Of a stretch of 64,000 nt of DNA, positions 50,108 to 58,825 are shown piece by piece (within the stretch, counting starts at the first letter, position 1; the number at the start of each line of letters is the position of its first letter). The notes beneath the pieces were generated by a model, which was not told the DNA's origin, made no database searches, and saw only the letters and a list, made by a program, of their open reading frames with translations. The stretch is from JAJCZZ01 sp964569085 (GTDB lineage: Bacteria > Gemmatimonadota > Gemmatimonadetes > Longimicrobiales > Gaopeijiaceae), in contig CAZMTA010000002.1 in the NCBI GenBank assembly GCA_964569085.1, positions 62,001 through 126,000 on the forward strand, in the 5' to 3' direction. Both the position numbers and the translations under genes were made by a program.

Positions 50108-51149
50108 GGCCCAGGAGCCACGCTCCGGCCGACGCCACCACCCACCAGCCCGCCAGGACCATCCCCAGGAGCAGGAGACGGTTGCGGAGCTCCGCGATCC
50201 GGCCCTCCGGGAGCACCGAGGTGGTGACCAGGAAGGCCCCCTCCTCCAGGCGCAGGGCCACGTAGACCGAGGGGCCCTCGGCGGTGTCCACCGCCCCGGA
50301 GGCCGTGAAGGAGGGCGGGGGGACCGGGAGCGCCGCCAGCGTCTCGACCGACCCCGGGAACGAGCTCGCTTCCGTCCGACCGTTCCGGACCCGGGCGGCG
50401 TGGAATCCCGTCAGCTCCCGGACGCTTCCGGGGTCCCCCACCCGGCTCACCGAGGCGGCCACGGCCAGCCCCCGGTTGAGCTCCTGGGACGCCATGGTGC
50501 GGGCCGCGTCCTGGAAGGAGCGGTCCACGTGGATGAGGAAGACCACCGTGGCCAGGGCGGGGACCAGCGCCGGGCCCACCGCGCCTCCCAGAGCGAGCCT
50601 CGGGCCGTGGTCCCTCCGGGCGAGCTGGATCCATCCCGTGAGGGCGCCGAAGAGGAGGAGGAGCCCCATGACGAGGATCACGGGCCCGGCCAGGAGCGTC
50701 GGGACCGCGGTCCCCGGCACGGCCAGCGCCACCCGCTCCGGGAGCCCCTCCTCGGGCTCGGCGGCCACCCACACCCCCTGCGCGGGGTCCGGACCCACCC
50801 GCAGGCTCGCCCCGGGCCGGAGCGCGGAGGCCACCTCGGGGGGGAGGACCTCCGGCCCGGGAGACGGGTCGGTGCCGGCCCGCCGTCGACCGTCCAGGTA
50901 GAGGGCGGTGCGGTAGCCCGCGCTACGTCCGGCCCGGGCGGGCGCCAGGAGGAGCAGCGAGTCCCGCCCGCCCTCCGTGGCCTCCCGCAGCTCGTCGGCC
51001 GTGGTCCGGAGCACCATGCGCCCGACCCGGGCGTGGGCCTCGGTGCGCATGTCCAGCCAGGACCCGGTCGCCAGGGCGTGGGCCACCGCCATGCAGAGCC
51101 CCGCCGGGACGACCACGACGACCAGGAAGCTCAGGAACGGATGCCTCAA
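50067..51149 (-). CDS. Membrane protein with two extracytoplasmic sensor-like regions
   Basis: A 360-residue protein from a TTG start (51149) preceded by GGGGG. Hydrophobic segments lie near residues 7-28, 150-170, 185-205 and 320-345. The loops between them (about 30-145 and 210-315) contain TTADELREATEGGRDSLLLL and DRSFQDAARTMASQELNRGL. The layout recalls CHASE- or dCache-type periplasmic sensor regions of signalling proteins, but no kinase, cyclase or chemotaxis output domain follows. Function is unknown. It converges on apaG with overlapping 3' ends. Confidence 0.72.
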   Translation of the reverse strand: MRHPFLSFLVVVVVPAGLCMAVAHALATGSWLDMRTEAHARVGRMVLRTTADELREATEGGRDSLLLLAPARAGRSAGYRTALYLDGRRRAGTDPSPGPEVLPPEVASALRPGASLRVGPDPAQGVWVAAEPEEGLPERVALAVPGTAVPTLLAGPVILVMGLLLLFGALTGWIQLARRDHGPRLALGGAVGPALVPALATVVFLIHVDRSFQDAARTMASQELNRGLAVAASVSRVGDPGSVRELTGFHAARVRNGRTEASSFPGSVETLAALPVPPPSFTASGAVDTAEGPSVYVALRLEEGAFLVTTSVLPEGRIAELRNRLLLLGMVLAGWWVVASAGAWLLGLSGGSGPRDPHPA

Positions 51150-51272
51150 GCGCTGCCCCCTTGGAAGGGTCGGTAGGCCGGCTGCCCAAGCCTTCTTGAA
51201 GATCCACTATCTTATTATCCTTACCCGTTTGCACGCACGCCTTCCGCGGAAGCGGCCCCCAGGGGGAGATCA

Positions 51273-51470
51273 GTGAGCGATCCGGTTGCCATCGACGCCA
51301 AGCGCATCCTGTTGCGTTACGGTGCACCCATCAACGTCCTGGACAACGTCTCGGAGGCGGACCGCATCGAGTTCGCCCGGACCATCTCGCTGACGACCCT
51401 GCCCGAGCGCGAGACGAAGCTCCGCGCCCTCCTGGAGGAGCACGGGTACATCGAGGCGGACGAGGGCTGA
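51273..51470 (+). CDS. Small conserved-looking cytosolic protein
   Basis: A 65-residue protein starting at GTG (51273) after a strong AGGGGGAG site. An AT-rich promoter-like stretch lies at about 51190-51235. The sequence is helical and charged (AIDAKRILLRYGAPINVLDN, VSEADRIEFARTISLTTLPE, TKLRALLEEHGYIEADEG) with no Cys, signal or membrane segment. I recognise no family. Good initiation signals, typical codon use and its own upstream region support expression. Confidence 0.7.
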   Translation: MSDPVAIDAKRILLRYGAPINVLDNVSEADRIEFARTISLTTLPERETKLRALLEEHGYIEADEG

Positions 51471-51476
51471 AGCCCC

Positions 51477-53315
51477 TCACTCCCGCGCGGTGATCCGAAC
51501 CGTGCGGGGACCGTCCAGCGGGAGCTGGACGGGAACCACCACGCCTCCGGGGCCCTCCCGGAGGTCCAGCTCCACCGCGCGTCCGTCCACCTGGACGGCG
51601 TCCACTCCCCGCGCCGCGACGGTGGGCTCGAAGACCAGGGACGGCGGCGCCCGTCCCGCCGTGGGCTCCAGCCGGAAGCAGTGGGCCGGGCCCTCCCGGT
51701 GGAAGGCCATCTCCGCCTCCGCCTCCCCCACGCCCAGCCCCGAGACCCGGAAGCGCGTCAGGTGCCCCGGGAGCGTGGGCGCGAGCCGGGCCCGTCCCAC
51801 CGGGGCGTCGGGGGCCCACCCCAGCAGGCCGTGGACCAGCGTGGCCACGACCACGCCCGCGCCGGGCGCCGCCCCGGCGGAGGCGTCGTCCCAGGCGCCC
51901 CGTCCCGCGTCTCCGTCTCCCAGCCCGGCGGCCAGGACGCTCCGCCACGCCGCGTAGCCTTCGGCGCCCGCGCCGCCCCGGAGGTGGGCCCACGCGCCCA
52001 GGGGGCTGCCCGGGGGCGCCTCGGGCACGCCCTCCTCGTGCGCCAGGAGCGCCCGGGCCACGGCCCCGGGGTCCGGGGCGCCGCCGCCGCCTCCCACCAC
52101 GGGGAGCCGCATGCCACCGCCGGGAGCCCGGCCGCCGGAGCGCCGGGCTTCGACGGCGTCGGCCTCGCGGCGGAGGGCGTCGGTCCGGTCCTCGCCCACG
52201 CTCCATCGCAGCCCGTCGGCCAGGGCGCGAAGGGCCAGCGCCCCCAGGGAAGCCCCGGAGGCGGTGAAGGCGCCCGGTCCCGCGTCCCCCCGCCGCTCCA
52301 GCGCGCGGAGGGCGTGCCCGGCGTTCCCCGTGGCCAGCGCCAGGCGGGCGGCCAGGAGGAGGCCCAGGGGGCCGGAGGGGAGGTGGAGGGCCTCCTCGTG
52401 CCCCCGGGGCTCGCCGGGGCCGTCGTCGGACCCGGCGGCCAGGAGGAGGTCCGTCAGGCGCTCCGCCGCGTCGGCGTCGCCTCCGGCCAGCGCGCCCAGG
52501 CCGGTCCAGAAGAGGGCCCACGCCGGGGTCCCCTCGCGGGCCCGCCGGGCGGCGGTCGCCGTCCGGGTGCGGGCCCAGGAGAGGCCGTCGTCCAGCTCCG
52601 GGACGCCCGTGTCCAGGCGGACCCCGTCGGCGGGGCCCGAAGAGGCTCCACGGAGGTGGCCCGTCAGGTGGGGAAGGGCCCGGAGCGGGTCGTCGGCGCC
52701 GCCGCCCTGGAGCCCCACGGCCACCGTGGCCGGGGCGTCGGGTCCCGCCTCCAGGGAGAAGGACACGGCCAGGCCGCCCCCGTCCGCCGGAGCGTCCGCC
52801 ACCTCCACCGAGCCCCCGGGGCCCGCCCAGAGCACCACGCTCCGGTCGGGATGCCGGTCGTCCGAGACCGCCACCATGCCCTCGCCGGCGTTCCAGCGGA
52901 GCGCCGTGGCGCCCGGCAGGAGCACCACCGAGCCGGCCACCCGCACGGCGGGGCCGGAGCCCGGACGGAGCTGGACGGCCACCAGGGGGAGGCGCGGAGG
53001 GACGAGCACCGTCTCGGCCCAGGACGCTCCCCCGGCCACCCGCTCCCGCCGCAGGAGCCCCGGGGAGGCGACCACGTTGACCGACACCCCCGCCGCCACC
53101 TCCAGCGCGGACGCCGCCGGCACCCCGTCCAGGAGGACGGCCTCCACCCCTCCCCGCTCCCGGATCCGGGCCCGGGCGCGCTCGCCCTCGACGGCCACGC
53201 GCCCGTCCCCGGCCCGGCCGGCCAGGGCGAGGCCGGGGTCCGGATGGTCCAGGGCGGGGGGCGGCGTCCTGGGCGGAGCCGGAAGGGGGAGGCTCGGATC
53301 GCGATGGAGGGACAC
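51477..53315 (-). CDS. Six-hairpin glycosidase-like protein, possibly catalytically degenerate
   Basis: A 612-residue cytosolic protein. The N-terminal third is beta-rich (SWAETVLVPPRLPLVAVQLR, VVLLPGATALRWNAGEG). The middle is a helical repeat region with W-rich turns (LDDGLSWARTRTATAARRAR, GTPAWALFWTGLGALAGGDA). The C-terminal part (LLGWAPDAPVGRARLAPTLP, TRFRVSGLGVGEAEAEMAFH) resembles the closing domain of (alpha/alpha)6 glycoside hydrolases such as GH15, GH63 or GH78. Clear catalytic Glu/Asp motifs were not identified. A role in carbohydrate processing is only a suggestion. The start is a GTG with a weak ribosome-binding site. Confidence 0.6.
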   Translation of the reverse strand: MSLHRDPSLPLPAPPRTPPPALDHPDPGLALAGRAGDGRVAVEGERARARIRERGGVEAVLLDGVPAASALEVAAGVSVNVVASPGLLRRERVAGGASWAETVLVPPRLPLVAVQLRPGSGPAVRVAGSVVLLPGATALRWNAGEGMVAVSDDRHPDRSVVLWAGPGGSVEVADAPADGGGLAVSFSLEAGPDAPATVAVGLQGGGADDPLRALPHLTGHLRGASSGPADGVRLDTGVPELDDGLSWARTRTATAARRAREGTPAWALFWTGLGALAGGDADAAERLTDLLLAAGSDDGPGEPRGHEEALHLPSGPLGLLLAARLALATGNAGHALRALERRGDAGPGAFTASGASLGALALRALADGLRWSVGEDRTDALRREADAVEARRSGGRAPGGGMRLPVVGGGGGAPDPGAVARALLAHEEGVPEAPPGSPLGAWAHLRGGAGAEGYAAWRSVLAAGLGDGDAGRGAWDDASAGAAPGAGVVVATLVHGLLGWAPDAPVGRARLAPTLPGHLTRFRVSGLGVGEAEAEMAFHREGPAHCFRLEPTAGRAPPSLVFEPTVAARGVDAVQVDGRAVELDLREGPGGVVVPVQLPLDGPRTVRITARE

Positions 53316-53416
53316 GGGCTCTCGGGGTGCGGGTCGGCCACTACCGGGCGGAGGGGCGGGGCGCGTACTCTATCCCCCTCGTCCCGTCAGGATCCCACCC
53401 ACGGCCCGCGCCACCC

Positions 53417-54232
53417 ATGCCCGACGACACCCCCGCACCCGACTCGACGGCTCCCGACCCCGTCCTCGCCCGCCGGGAGGGCCCCGTCCGGGTCCTCACG
53501 CTCAACCGCCCGGAGCGCCTGAACGCGGTCAGCCTGCCCCTCTACGAGCGGCTCCTGGAGGAGCTGGCCGACGCCCACGCCGACCCGGAGGTCCGCTGCG
53601 TGGTCCTCACCGGGGCGGGACGCGCCTTCTGCGTGGGAGCCGACCTGAAGGCCCATGGGGAGGGACCGCCCAGCGGGGCCCGGCGCCGCCGGTACGTGGA
53701 CGCCGCCCAGGAGGTGAACCGCCGCATCCAGGTGGGCTCGACCCCCGTGGTGGCGGCGGTGAACGGCCACGCCATCGGCGGAGGCCTGGAGATGGCGCTC
53801 TCCGCGGACTTCATGATCGTGGCCGAGGACGCCAAGCTGCGCTTCCCCGAGGTCTCGCTGGGGACCTTCGTCGGCGGCGGGACCGTGTACACGCTCACGG
53901 AGCGGGTGGGGACGCTGAAGGCCCGGGAGCTCCTCTACCTGGGCGAGTTCTTCCGGGGTCGCGAGGCCGTGGAGATGGGCGTGGCGTGGCGGGCGCGTCC
54001 CGCCGGCCAGGTCCTGGACGAGGCGCTGGAGCTGGCCGGGCGGCTGGCCCGGCGGGCGCCCCGCTCCCTGGCGTGGGCCAAGCGCCTGGTGGGCCCGGCG
54101 GCCACCATGTCCCGGAGCCGGGCGCTGGCGCTGGAGGGACGCGCGCTGGAGGACGTGTTCGGCACCCGGGACTGGCAGGAGGGCGTGGACGCCTTCCACG
54201 AGGGGCGCGAGCCCCGCTTCACCGGCCGATGA
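53417..54232 (+). CDS. Enoyl-CoA hydratase/isomerase family protein
   Basis: A 271-residue crotonase-fold protein. The CoA/oxyanion motifs are VLTLNRPERLNAVSLPLYE, GAGRAFCVGADLKAHGEG and NGHAIGGGLEMALSADFMIV. The FPEVSLGTFVGGG region normally places the catalytic glutamate. The family hydrates or isomerises acyl-CoA double bonds in fatty-acid or aromatic degradation. The ATG at 53417 opens a tight operon: its stop overlaps the acyl-CoA synthetase start, which in turn overlaps the gamma-glutamyltransferase. This suggests activation of an acid to its CoA ester followed by further processing. Confidence 0.9.
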   Translation: MPDDTPAPDSTAPDPVLARREGPVRVLTLNRPERLNAVSLPLYERLLEELADAHADPEVRCVVLTGAGRAFCVGADLKAHGEGPPSGARRRRYVDAAQEVNRRIQVGSTPVVAAVNGHAIGGGLEMALSADFMIVAEDAKLRFPEVSLGTFVGGGTVYTLTERVGTLKARELLYLGEFFRGREAVEMGVAWRARPAGQVLDEALELAGRLARRAPRSLAWAKRLVGPAATMSRSRALALEGRALEDVFGTRDWQEGVDAFHEGREPRFTGR

Positions 54233-56451
54233 CCGGGGCCCACGCCCTGGACCCGGTGCTGCGGCCCCGGTCGGTGGTCGTGGTGGGCGCGTCCTCCGAC
54301 CCGACCAAGCGGGGCCACCAGATCCTGGTGGCGCTGGAGGAGGCGGGCTACGAGGGGGAGGTCCACGCCGTGAACCCCAGGGGCGGGACGATCCTGGGGC
54401 GGCCCGTCCACCCGACGCTGGAGGAGGTGCCCGGCGTCCCGGACCTGGCGGTGGTCTGCACCCCGGCGCCCACCGTGCCCGACGTGGTGGCGGCGTGCGG
54501 CCGGAAAGGGATCCGGGGCGCGGTGGTCCTGGCCGTGGGCTTCCGGGAGTCGGGGGCGGAGGGCGCGGAGGTGGAGCGCCGCCTCCTGGAGGAGGCCCGA
54601 CGGGGCGGCGTCCGCGTGATCGGTCCCAACACCTCCGGCCTCCTCAACCTCCCGCTCGGCCTCAACCTGGTGGGCGCCCGGGGGGTGCCCGCCGGGAGCC
54701 TCTCCCTGGTGGTGCAGTCGGGCAACATGGCGCTGGCGCTCATGAACGAGGTCACGGCGCGCTCACACGACGGCATCGGGGTGGCGGTGGGGGTGGGCAA
54801 CCAGACGGACCTGGGCTTCGCCGAGTACCTGGACTTCCTGGGGGACGACCCGGGCACGCGGGCCGTGATGGTGTACGCCGAGGGCTTCCGGGACGCGCGG
54901 GCCTTCCTGTCCGTGGCGGCCCGGGTGGCGCGGGAGAAGCCGGTCCTGGTGGTGAAGGGGGCCCGTTCCGACGCGGGTCAGGCGGCGGCGCGCTCCCACA
55001 CCGGGTCCGTCTCCGGGGACCACGACGGGCTGCGGGCGGGGCTCGCCCAGGCCGGGGTCGTGGAGGTGGAGCGGACCGACGAGCTCCTCCATCTGGCCGA
55101 GACGCTGGCCTGGCAGCCCCCGGTGGAGGACGGGCGCGCCCTGGCCATCCTCTCCGACGGCGGGGGGCAGGGCACGCTGGCCTCCGACGCCCTCTCCGAG
55201 GCCGGAGTGCCCCTGGCCGAGCTGGCCCCGGACACCCGGACGGCGCTGCGGGCCCTCCTGGGCCCCGCCGCGGGGGTGGCCAATCCGGTCGACCTGGCCG
55301 GGGCCGCCGACGCCGATCCCGAGGTGTTCGGGCGGGCCCTGGAGCCGCTCCTGGCCGATCCGGCCGTGGGCGGCGTGCTGGTGGTGGGTCTCTTCGGCGG
55401 GTACGGCATCCGCTTCGCCGACTCCCTCACCCCCGGCGAGGTCCGGGCCGCCGAGCACATGGCGCGGGCCGCCGCCGAGGCCGGCAAGCCGCTGGTGGTC
55501 CACTCCATGTACGCCCCCCGGCGGAGCGAGCCGCTGCGCCGGCTGGGAGAGGGCCGCGTCCCGGTGGTGGAGTCGTTGGAGGTGGCGTGCCGCTGCCTGG
55601 CCGAGACGTGGCGGCGGGGGCGGAGGCTGGCCCGCCCGCCGTGGCGGCCGGACGCGCTCCCGGCGGAGCCGGCCGGGGGAGCGCCGCCGGGCCCGGTAGA
55701 GGCCGCCCGCGGGGAGGGGCGGACCACCCTCACCGAGGAGGAGGCCCGGACGCTGCTGGAGGCCCGGGGCGTGGCCTTCGCGCCGGCCACGGCCTGCTCC
55801 GACGCGGACGAGGTCCGGGCGGCCGCCGAGGCCTTCGGCGGCCCGGTGGCGGTGAAGGTCCTCTCGCCCCGGATCCCCCACAAGAGCGACGCCGGAGGCG
55901 TGGCCCTCGGGCTGGCCACCCCCGAGGCGGCCGTGGCGGCCTTCCGTCGGGTGCTGGCGGCGGGGCGGGCGTGGCTGGAGGGCCGGGGCGAGCCTCCCGA
56001 GGTCCCGGGCGTGCTGGTCTCGCCCATGCTCGAGGCGCCCCTGGCCGAGCTCCTGGTCGGCGCCCGCCGGCACCCCGACGTGGGGCCGGTCCTGACGGTG
56101 GGGGCCGGCGGGGTGTGGGTGGAGGTCCTCCGCGACGTGGCGCACCGGGTCCTCCCGGTGGACGAGGACGCGATCCGGACGATGCTCGGCGAGCTGCGCA
56201 CCCGGGGGCTCCTCGAGGGCGCCCGGGGCCGCCGGGCCGCCGACGTGGACGCGGTGGTGCGGCAGGCCGCGGCGGTGGCGCGGACGCTCCTGGAGGTGCC
56301 CGACGTGGACGAGGTGGAGGTGAACCCCCTCTTCGTGGGAGCGGAGGGGGCCACCGCCGTGGACGCCCGCATCTTCCTGACCAGGGAGGCCTCGATGGAG
56401 GAGGAGGCCGCCCCGCCGGCCGCCCCCGCGGCGGGCGGGAGGGGATCGTGA
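54229..56451 (+). CDS. NDP-forming acyl-CoA synthetase, fused alpha-beta type
   Basis: A 740-residue protein. Residues about 5-130 form the CoA-binding Rossmann domain (RPRSVVVVGASSDPTKRGHQ). Residues about 145-450 are the ligase-CoA domains, with GPNTSGLLNLPLGLNL and the phospho-histidine motif ARSHTGSVSG. Residues about 505-720 are the ATP-grasp domain (FGGPVAVKVLSPRIPHKSDA, GVALGL; DVDEVEVNPLFVG). This order matches ADP-forming acetyl-CoA synthetases and related acyl-CoA ligases. The reaction is acid + CoA + NTP to acyl-CoA + NDP + phosphate, usually reversible. An extra 20-residue Ala/Pro/Glu tail follows the ATP-grasp end. Confidence 0.92.
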   Translation: MTGAHALDPVLRPRSVVVVGASSDPTKRGHQILVALEEAGYEGEVHAVNPRGGTILGRPVHPTLEEVPGVPDLAVVCTPAPTVPDVVAACGRKGIRGAVVLAVGFRESGAEGAEVERRLLEEARRGGVRVIGPNTSGLLNLPLGLNLVGARGVPAGSLSLVVQSGNMALALMNEVTARSHDGIGVAVGVGNQTDLGFAEYLDFLGDDPGTRAVMVYAEGFRDARAFLSVAARVAREKPVLVVKGARSDAGQAAARSHTGSVSGDHDGLRAGLAQAGVVEVERTDELLHLAETLAWQPPVEDGRALAILSDGGGQGTLASDALSEAGVPLAELAPDTRTALRALLGPAAGVANPVDLAGAADADPEVFGRALEPLLADPAVGGVLVVGLFGGYGIRFADSLTPGEVRAAEHMARAAAEAGKPLVVHSMYAPRRSEPLRRLGEGRVPVVESLEVACRCLAETWRRGRRLARPPWRPDALPAEPAGGAPPGPVEAARGEGRTTLTEEEARTLLEARGVAFAPATACSDADEVRAAAEAFGGPVAVKVLSPRIPHKSDAGGVALGLATPEAAVAAFRRVLAAGRAWLEGRGEPPEVPGVLVSPMLEAPLAELLVGARRHPDVGPVLTVGAGGVWVEVLRDVAHRVLPVDEDAIRTMLGELRTRGLLEGARGRRAADVDAVVRQAAAVARTLLEVPDVDEVEVNPLFVGAEGATAVDARIFLTREASMEEEAAPPAAPAAGGRGS

Positions 56452-58214
56452 GGGCCGCGGCGGCGGCCCGTCGGGCGGCACCCGGGCGCTCCCGCCCCCG
56501 GCGGTCGATCCTGGCCCTGGCCGTCGTCCTCATCGCGGCCGCGTGCGGCGCCGGCGAGGGCGGGCCGGAGCGTCGGGCGGCCGAGGACCCGCCCCGCCTC
56601 CCGGCCCATCCCGCCGTCGCCCGCGCCCCCGGGGGGATGGTCGTCACCGGCTCCCCCCACGCCACCGAGGCCGGGGCCCGCATGCTGGCCCGGGGCGGCA
56701 ACGCGGTGGACGCGGCGGTGGCCGCGGCCTTCGCCCTGGCGGTGGCCGAGCCCACCCAGTCGGGGCTGGGCGGGCGGACCCAGCTCCTGCTGCGCCGGGC
56801 GGACGGGCGGGTCCAGGCGCTGGACGGGACCACCGAGGTCCCGGCTGGATACCGGTCCGAGGACGCGCCGGAGGGGGAGCACGGCCACGGCGCCGTGGGC
56901 ATCCCCGGGACCGTGGACGCCCTGGTCCGGGCGCACGGCGAGCACGGCGCCCTCCCTCTGGCGGAGGTGGTGGAGCCGGCCCGGCGGTGGGCCGCCGAGG
57001 GGCTGTCCCTCACGGCCGGGGAGGCGGAGCGGCTGCGGGGCCTGGTCCCCGAGCTCGACCCGGCGTCCGAGGCCGCGCGGCGCTTCGCGGGCCCCGGCGG
57101 GGCGCCCCTGGAGCCCGGCGCGCTCCTGGTCCAGGAGGAGCTGGCCGGCGTCCTGGAGCGGATCGCGGACGAGGGCCGGGCGGGCTTCTACGACGGCGTG
57201 GTGGCGGAGCGGATCGCGGAGGACATGGAGGCCGGGGGAGGCTTCGTGACCCGGGCCGACCTGGAGGCGTACCGGGCCCGGGAGGCGGAGGTGGGGACGG
57301 GACGCTACCGGGGCCTGGAGGTGACCGGGAGCTACCTCCCCGCCTCCGGGGTGACGGTGATCGAGATCCTCCAGATCCTGGACCGGCTGGAGCTCCCCCG
57401 GGAGGAGGCGCCGTGGGCGGCCACGCTCGCCGAGGCGCTCCTGGCGGGCTTCGAGGACCGGGAGCGGGCCGAGGGCCGGCCCGCCGTGGAGGCGGTGGGC
57501 TGGCTCGTCTCCGACTCCCTGGCGGACCGCCGGGCCCGGGAGATCGCGGCGCGCCTGGGCCGGGCCGGGGTGGAGGTGGCGCGGGTCGGGGCCGAGCCGG
57601 GAGGCCCGCCGGTCACGGCCGCCCTCGCCCGCGGCCCCGGCGCGATGGACGCGGGCCGGGAGCCGGCCCACACGACGCACGTCTCGGTGGCCGACGCCGC
57701 CGGGAACGTCGTGGCCCTGACCCAGTCCCTGGGGCCCACCGGGGGCGCCCGGGTGGTCACGCCGGGGCTGGGCTTCCTGTACGCCAGCACCCTGGGCGGC
57801 TACCTGGCCGGCGGCGGCCCCGGATACCGGCCCTGGTCGTCCCAGGCCCCCCTCCTGGTCTCCCGGGACGGCGCGCCGTGGCTCGTCCTGGGCGGGGCCG
57901 GGGCCCGGCGGATCCTCTCGGCGCTGGTGGCCACCCTGACCCGGGTCGTGGACCAGGGGATGGCCCTGGACGAGGCCCTGGCGGCCCCCCGGCTGCACCC
58001 CACCGGCGGCGAGATCGTCGTGGAGGAGGGCTGGCCCGGAGCCGACGCCCTGAGGGCGCTGGGCTACCGGGTGGCGGAGCGGGAGCGGAGCTGGTTCGCC
58101 CGGCTCAACGTCGTGGAGGTCGCGCGGGACGGGGGCTTCCTCGGCGTCGGCGAGCCCCGGTGGAGCGAGAGCGCCGCCTCGGGCCCCGTGGAGCCCCCGG
58201 CGCCGTCCCGCTGA
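56448..58214 (+). CDS. ggt: Gamma-glutamyltransferase, exported lipoprotein form
   Basis: A 588-residue Ntn hydrolase with lipobox-like VVLIAAAC after a basic N-terminus. The large-subunit start MVVTGSPHATEAGARMLARG and GNAVDAAVAAAFALAVAEPT is typical. The self-cleavage site precedes Thr409 in AHTTHVSVADAAGNVVALTQ, where the Thr is the catalytic nucleophile. The later LGGAGARRILSAL is the conserved Gly-Gly region. It cleaves or transfers gamma-glutamyl groups from glutathione and similar peptides outside the cytosol. The GTG start overlaps the preceding stop (GTGA). A link to the acyl-CoA genes upstream is not obvious. Confidence 0.92.
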   Translation: MRAAAAARRAAPGRSRPRRSILALAVVLIAAACGAGEGGPERRAAEDPPRLPAHPAVARAPGGMVVTGSPHATEAGARMLARGGNAVDAAVAAAFALAVAEPTQSGLGGRTQLLLRRADGRVQALDGTTEVPAGYRSEDAPEGEHGHGAVGIPGTVDALVRAHGEHGALPLAEVVEPARRWAAEGLSLTAGEAERLRGLVPELDPASEAARRFAGPGGAPLEPGALLVQEELAGVLERIADEGRAGFYDGVVAERIAEDMEAGGGFVTRADLEAYRAREAEVGTGRYRGLEVTGSYLPASGVTVIEILQILDRLELPREEAPWAATLAEALLAGFEDRERAEGRPAVEAVGWLVSDSLADRRAREIAARLGRAGVEVARVGAEPGGPPVTAALARGPGAMDAGREPAHTTHVSVADAAGNVVALTQSLGPTGGARVVTPGLGFLYASTLGGYLAGGGPGYRPWSSQAPLLVSRDGAPWLVLGGAGARRILSALVATLTRVVDQGMALDEALAAPRLHPTGGEIVVEEGWPGADALRALGYRVAERERSWFARLNVVEVARDGGFLGVGEPRWSESAASGPVEPPAPSR

Positions 58215-58223
58215 GGGAGGCCC

Positions 58224-58676
58224 TCAGGACTCCCGCCAGCGGAACCCCCCGTCCTCCCGAACCGGTCCCCAGCGGAATCCCCGGGCGTCGTCGGAGGCTT
58301 CCGAGGCCGGGCTCCCGGCGTCGTCGGCCGCGCCGGACGCCGCCGCGACCCGTCCGGCCCGCGGGGCGCGCTCCTCGGCCCGTCGGTCCCGGGCCCAGCG
58401 GAAGGTCCACCGGATCTCGTGGGTCGGCTCGTGGGAGAAGCGGAAGCCCGACGGGTGGTCGGGCCGCCTCTCCGGGACCCTCCCGGGATCCGGCCCCGGG
58501 GCCCAGTGGAAGCCGAAGTCCTGGGGGAAGCGCTCGACGCCCCAGCGGAACGATCCGGCCTCGGCGTCGGCCCCGGCCTCGGGGTCCGCCTCCCGGGGGG
58601 AGGACCGCCCCCACCACGTCGCGAAGACGAGCGCGGCGGCGAGGGCGAGGGCGGCGAGGGCGAGGAGGACGAGCAT
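58224..58676 (-). CDS. Membrane-anchored protein with repeated Phe-Arg-Trp motifs
   Basis: A 150-residue protein. An N-terminal helix (MLVLLALAALALAAALVFAT) anchors a hydrophilic tail with recurring aromatic-basic motifs: GSFRWG, DFGFHWAPG, SGFRFSHEP, IRWTFRWARD, ARGFRWG and GGFRWRES. The motifs are spaced irregularly between Pro/Gly/Asp/Glu-rich linkers and look like a short degenerate repeat. No known domain was recognised. The ATG at 58676 was chosen to put the hydrophobic helix at the N-terminus. It converges on ggt with an 9-base gap. Confidence 0.6.
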   Translation of the reverse strand: MLVLLALAALALAAALVFATWWGRSSPREADPEAGADAEAGSFRWGVERFPQDFGFHWAPGPDPGRVPERRPDHPSGFRFSHEPTHEIRWTFRWARDRRAEERAPRAGRVAAASGAADDAGSPASEASDDARGFRWGPVREDGGFRWRES

Positions 58677-58825
58677 GGGACCGGGGGGAGAGGGGGTTCC
58701 CTCCAGTCTACGGAGTCCGGGCCTCCGGGGGCCAGGGTGGCGTGCCCTCCGCGCGCCCATCCTTCAACGACGGCGCGGCACACCGTAGACTAGGGACGCC
58801 GAGCATCTCATCACCGGAGGCAGAG

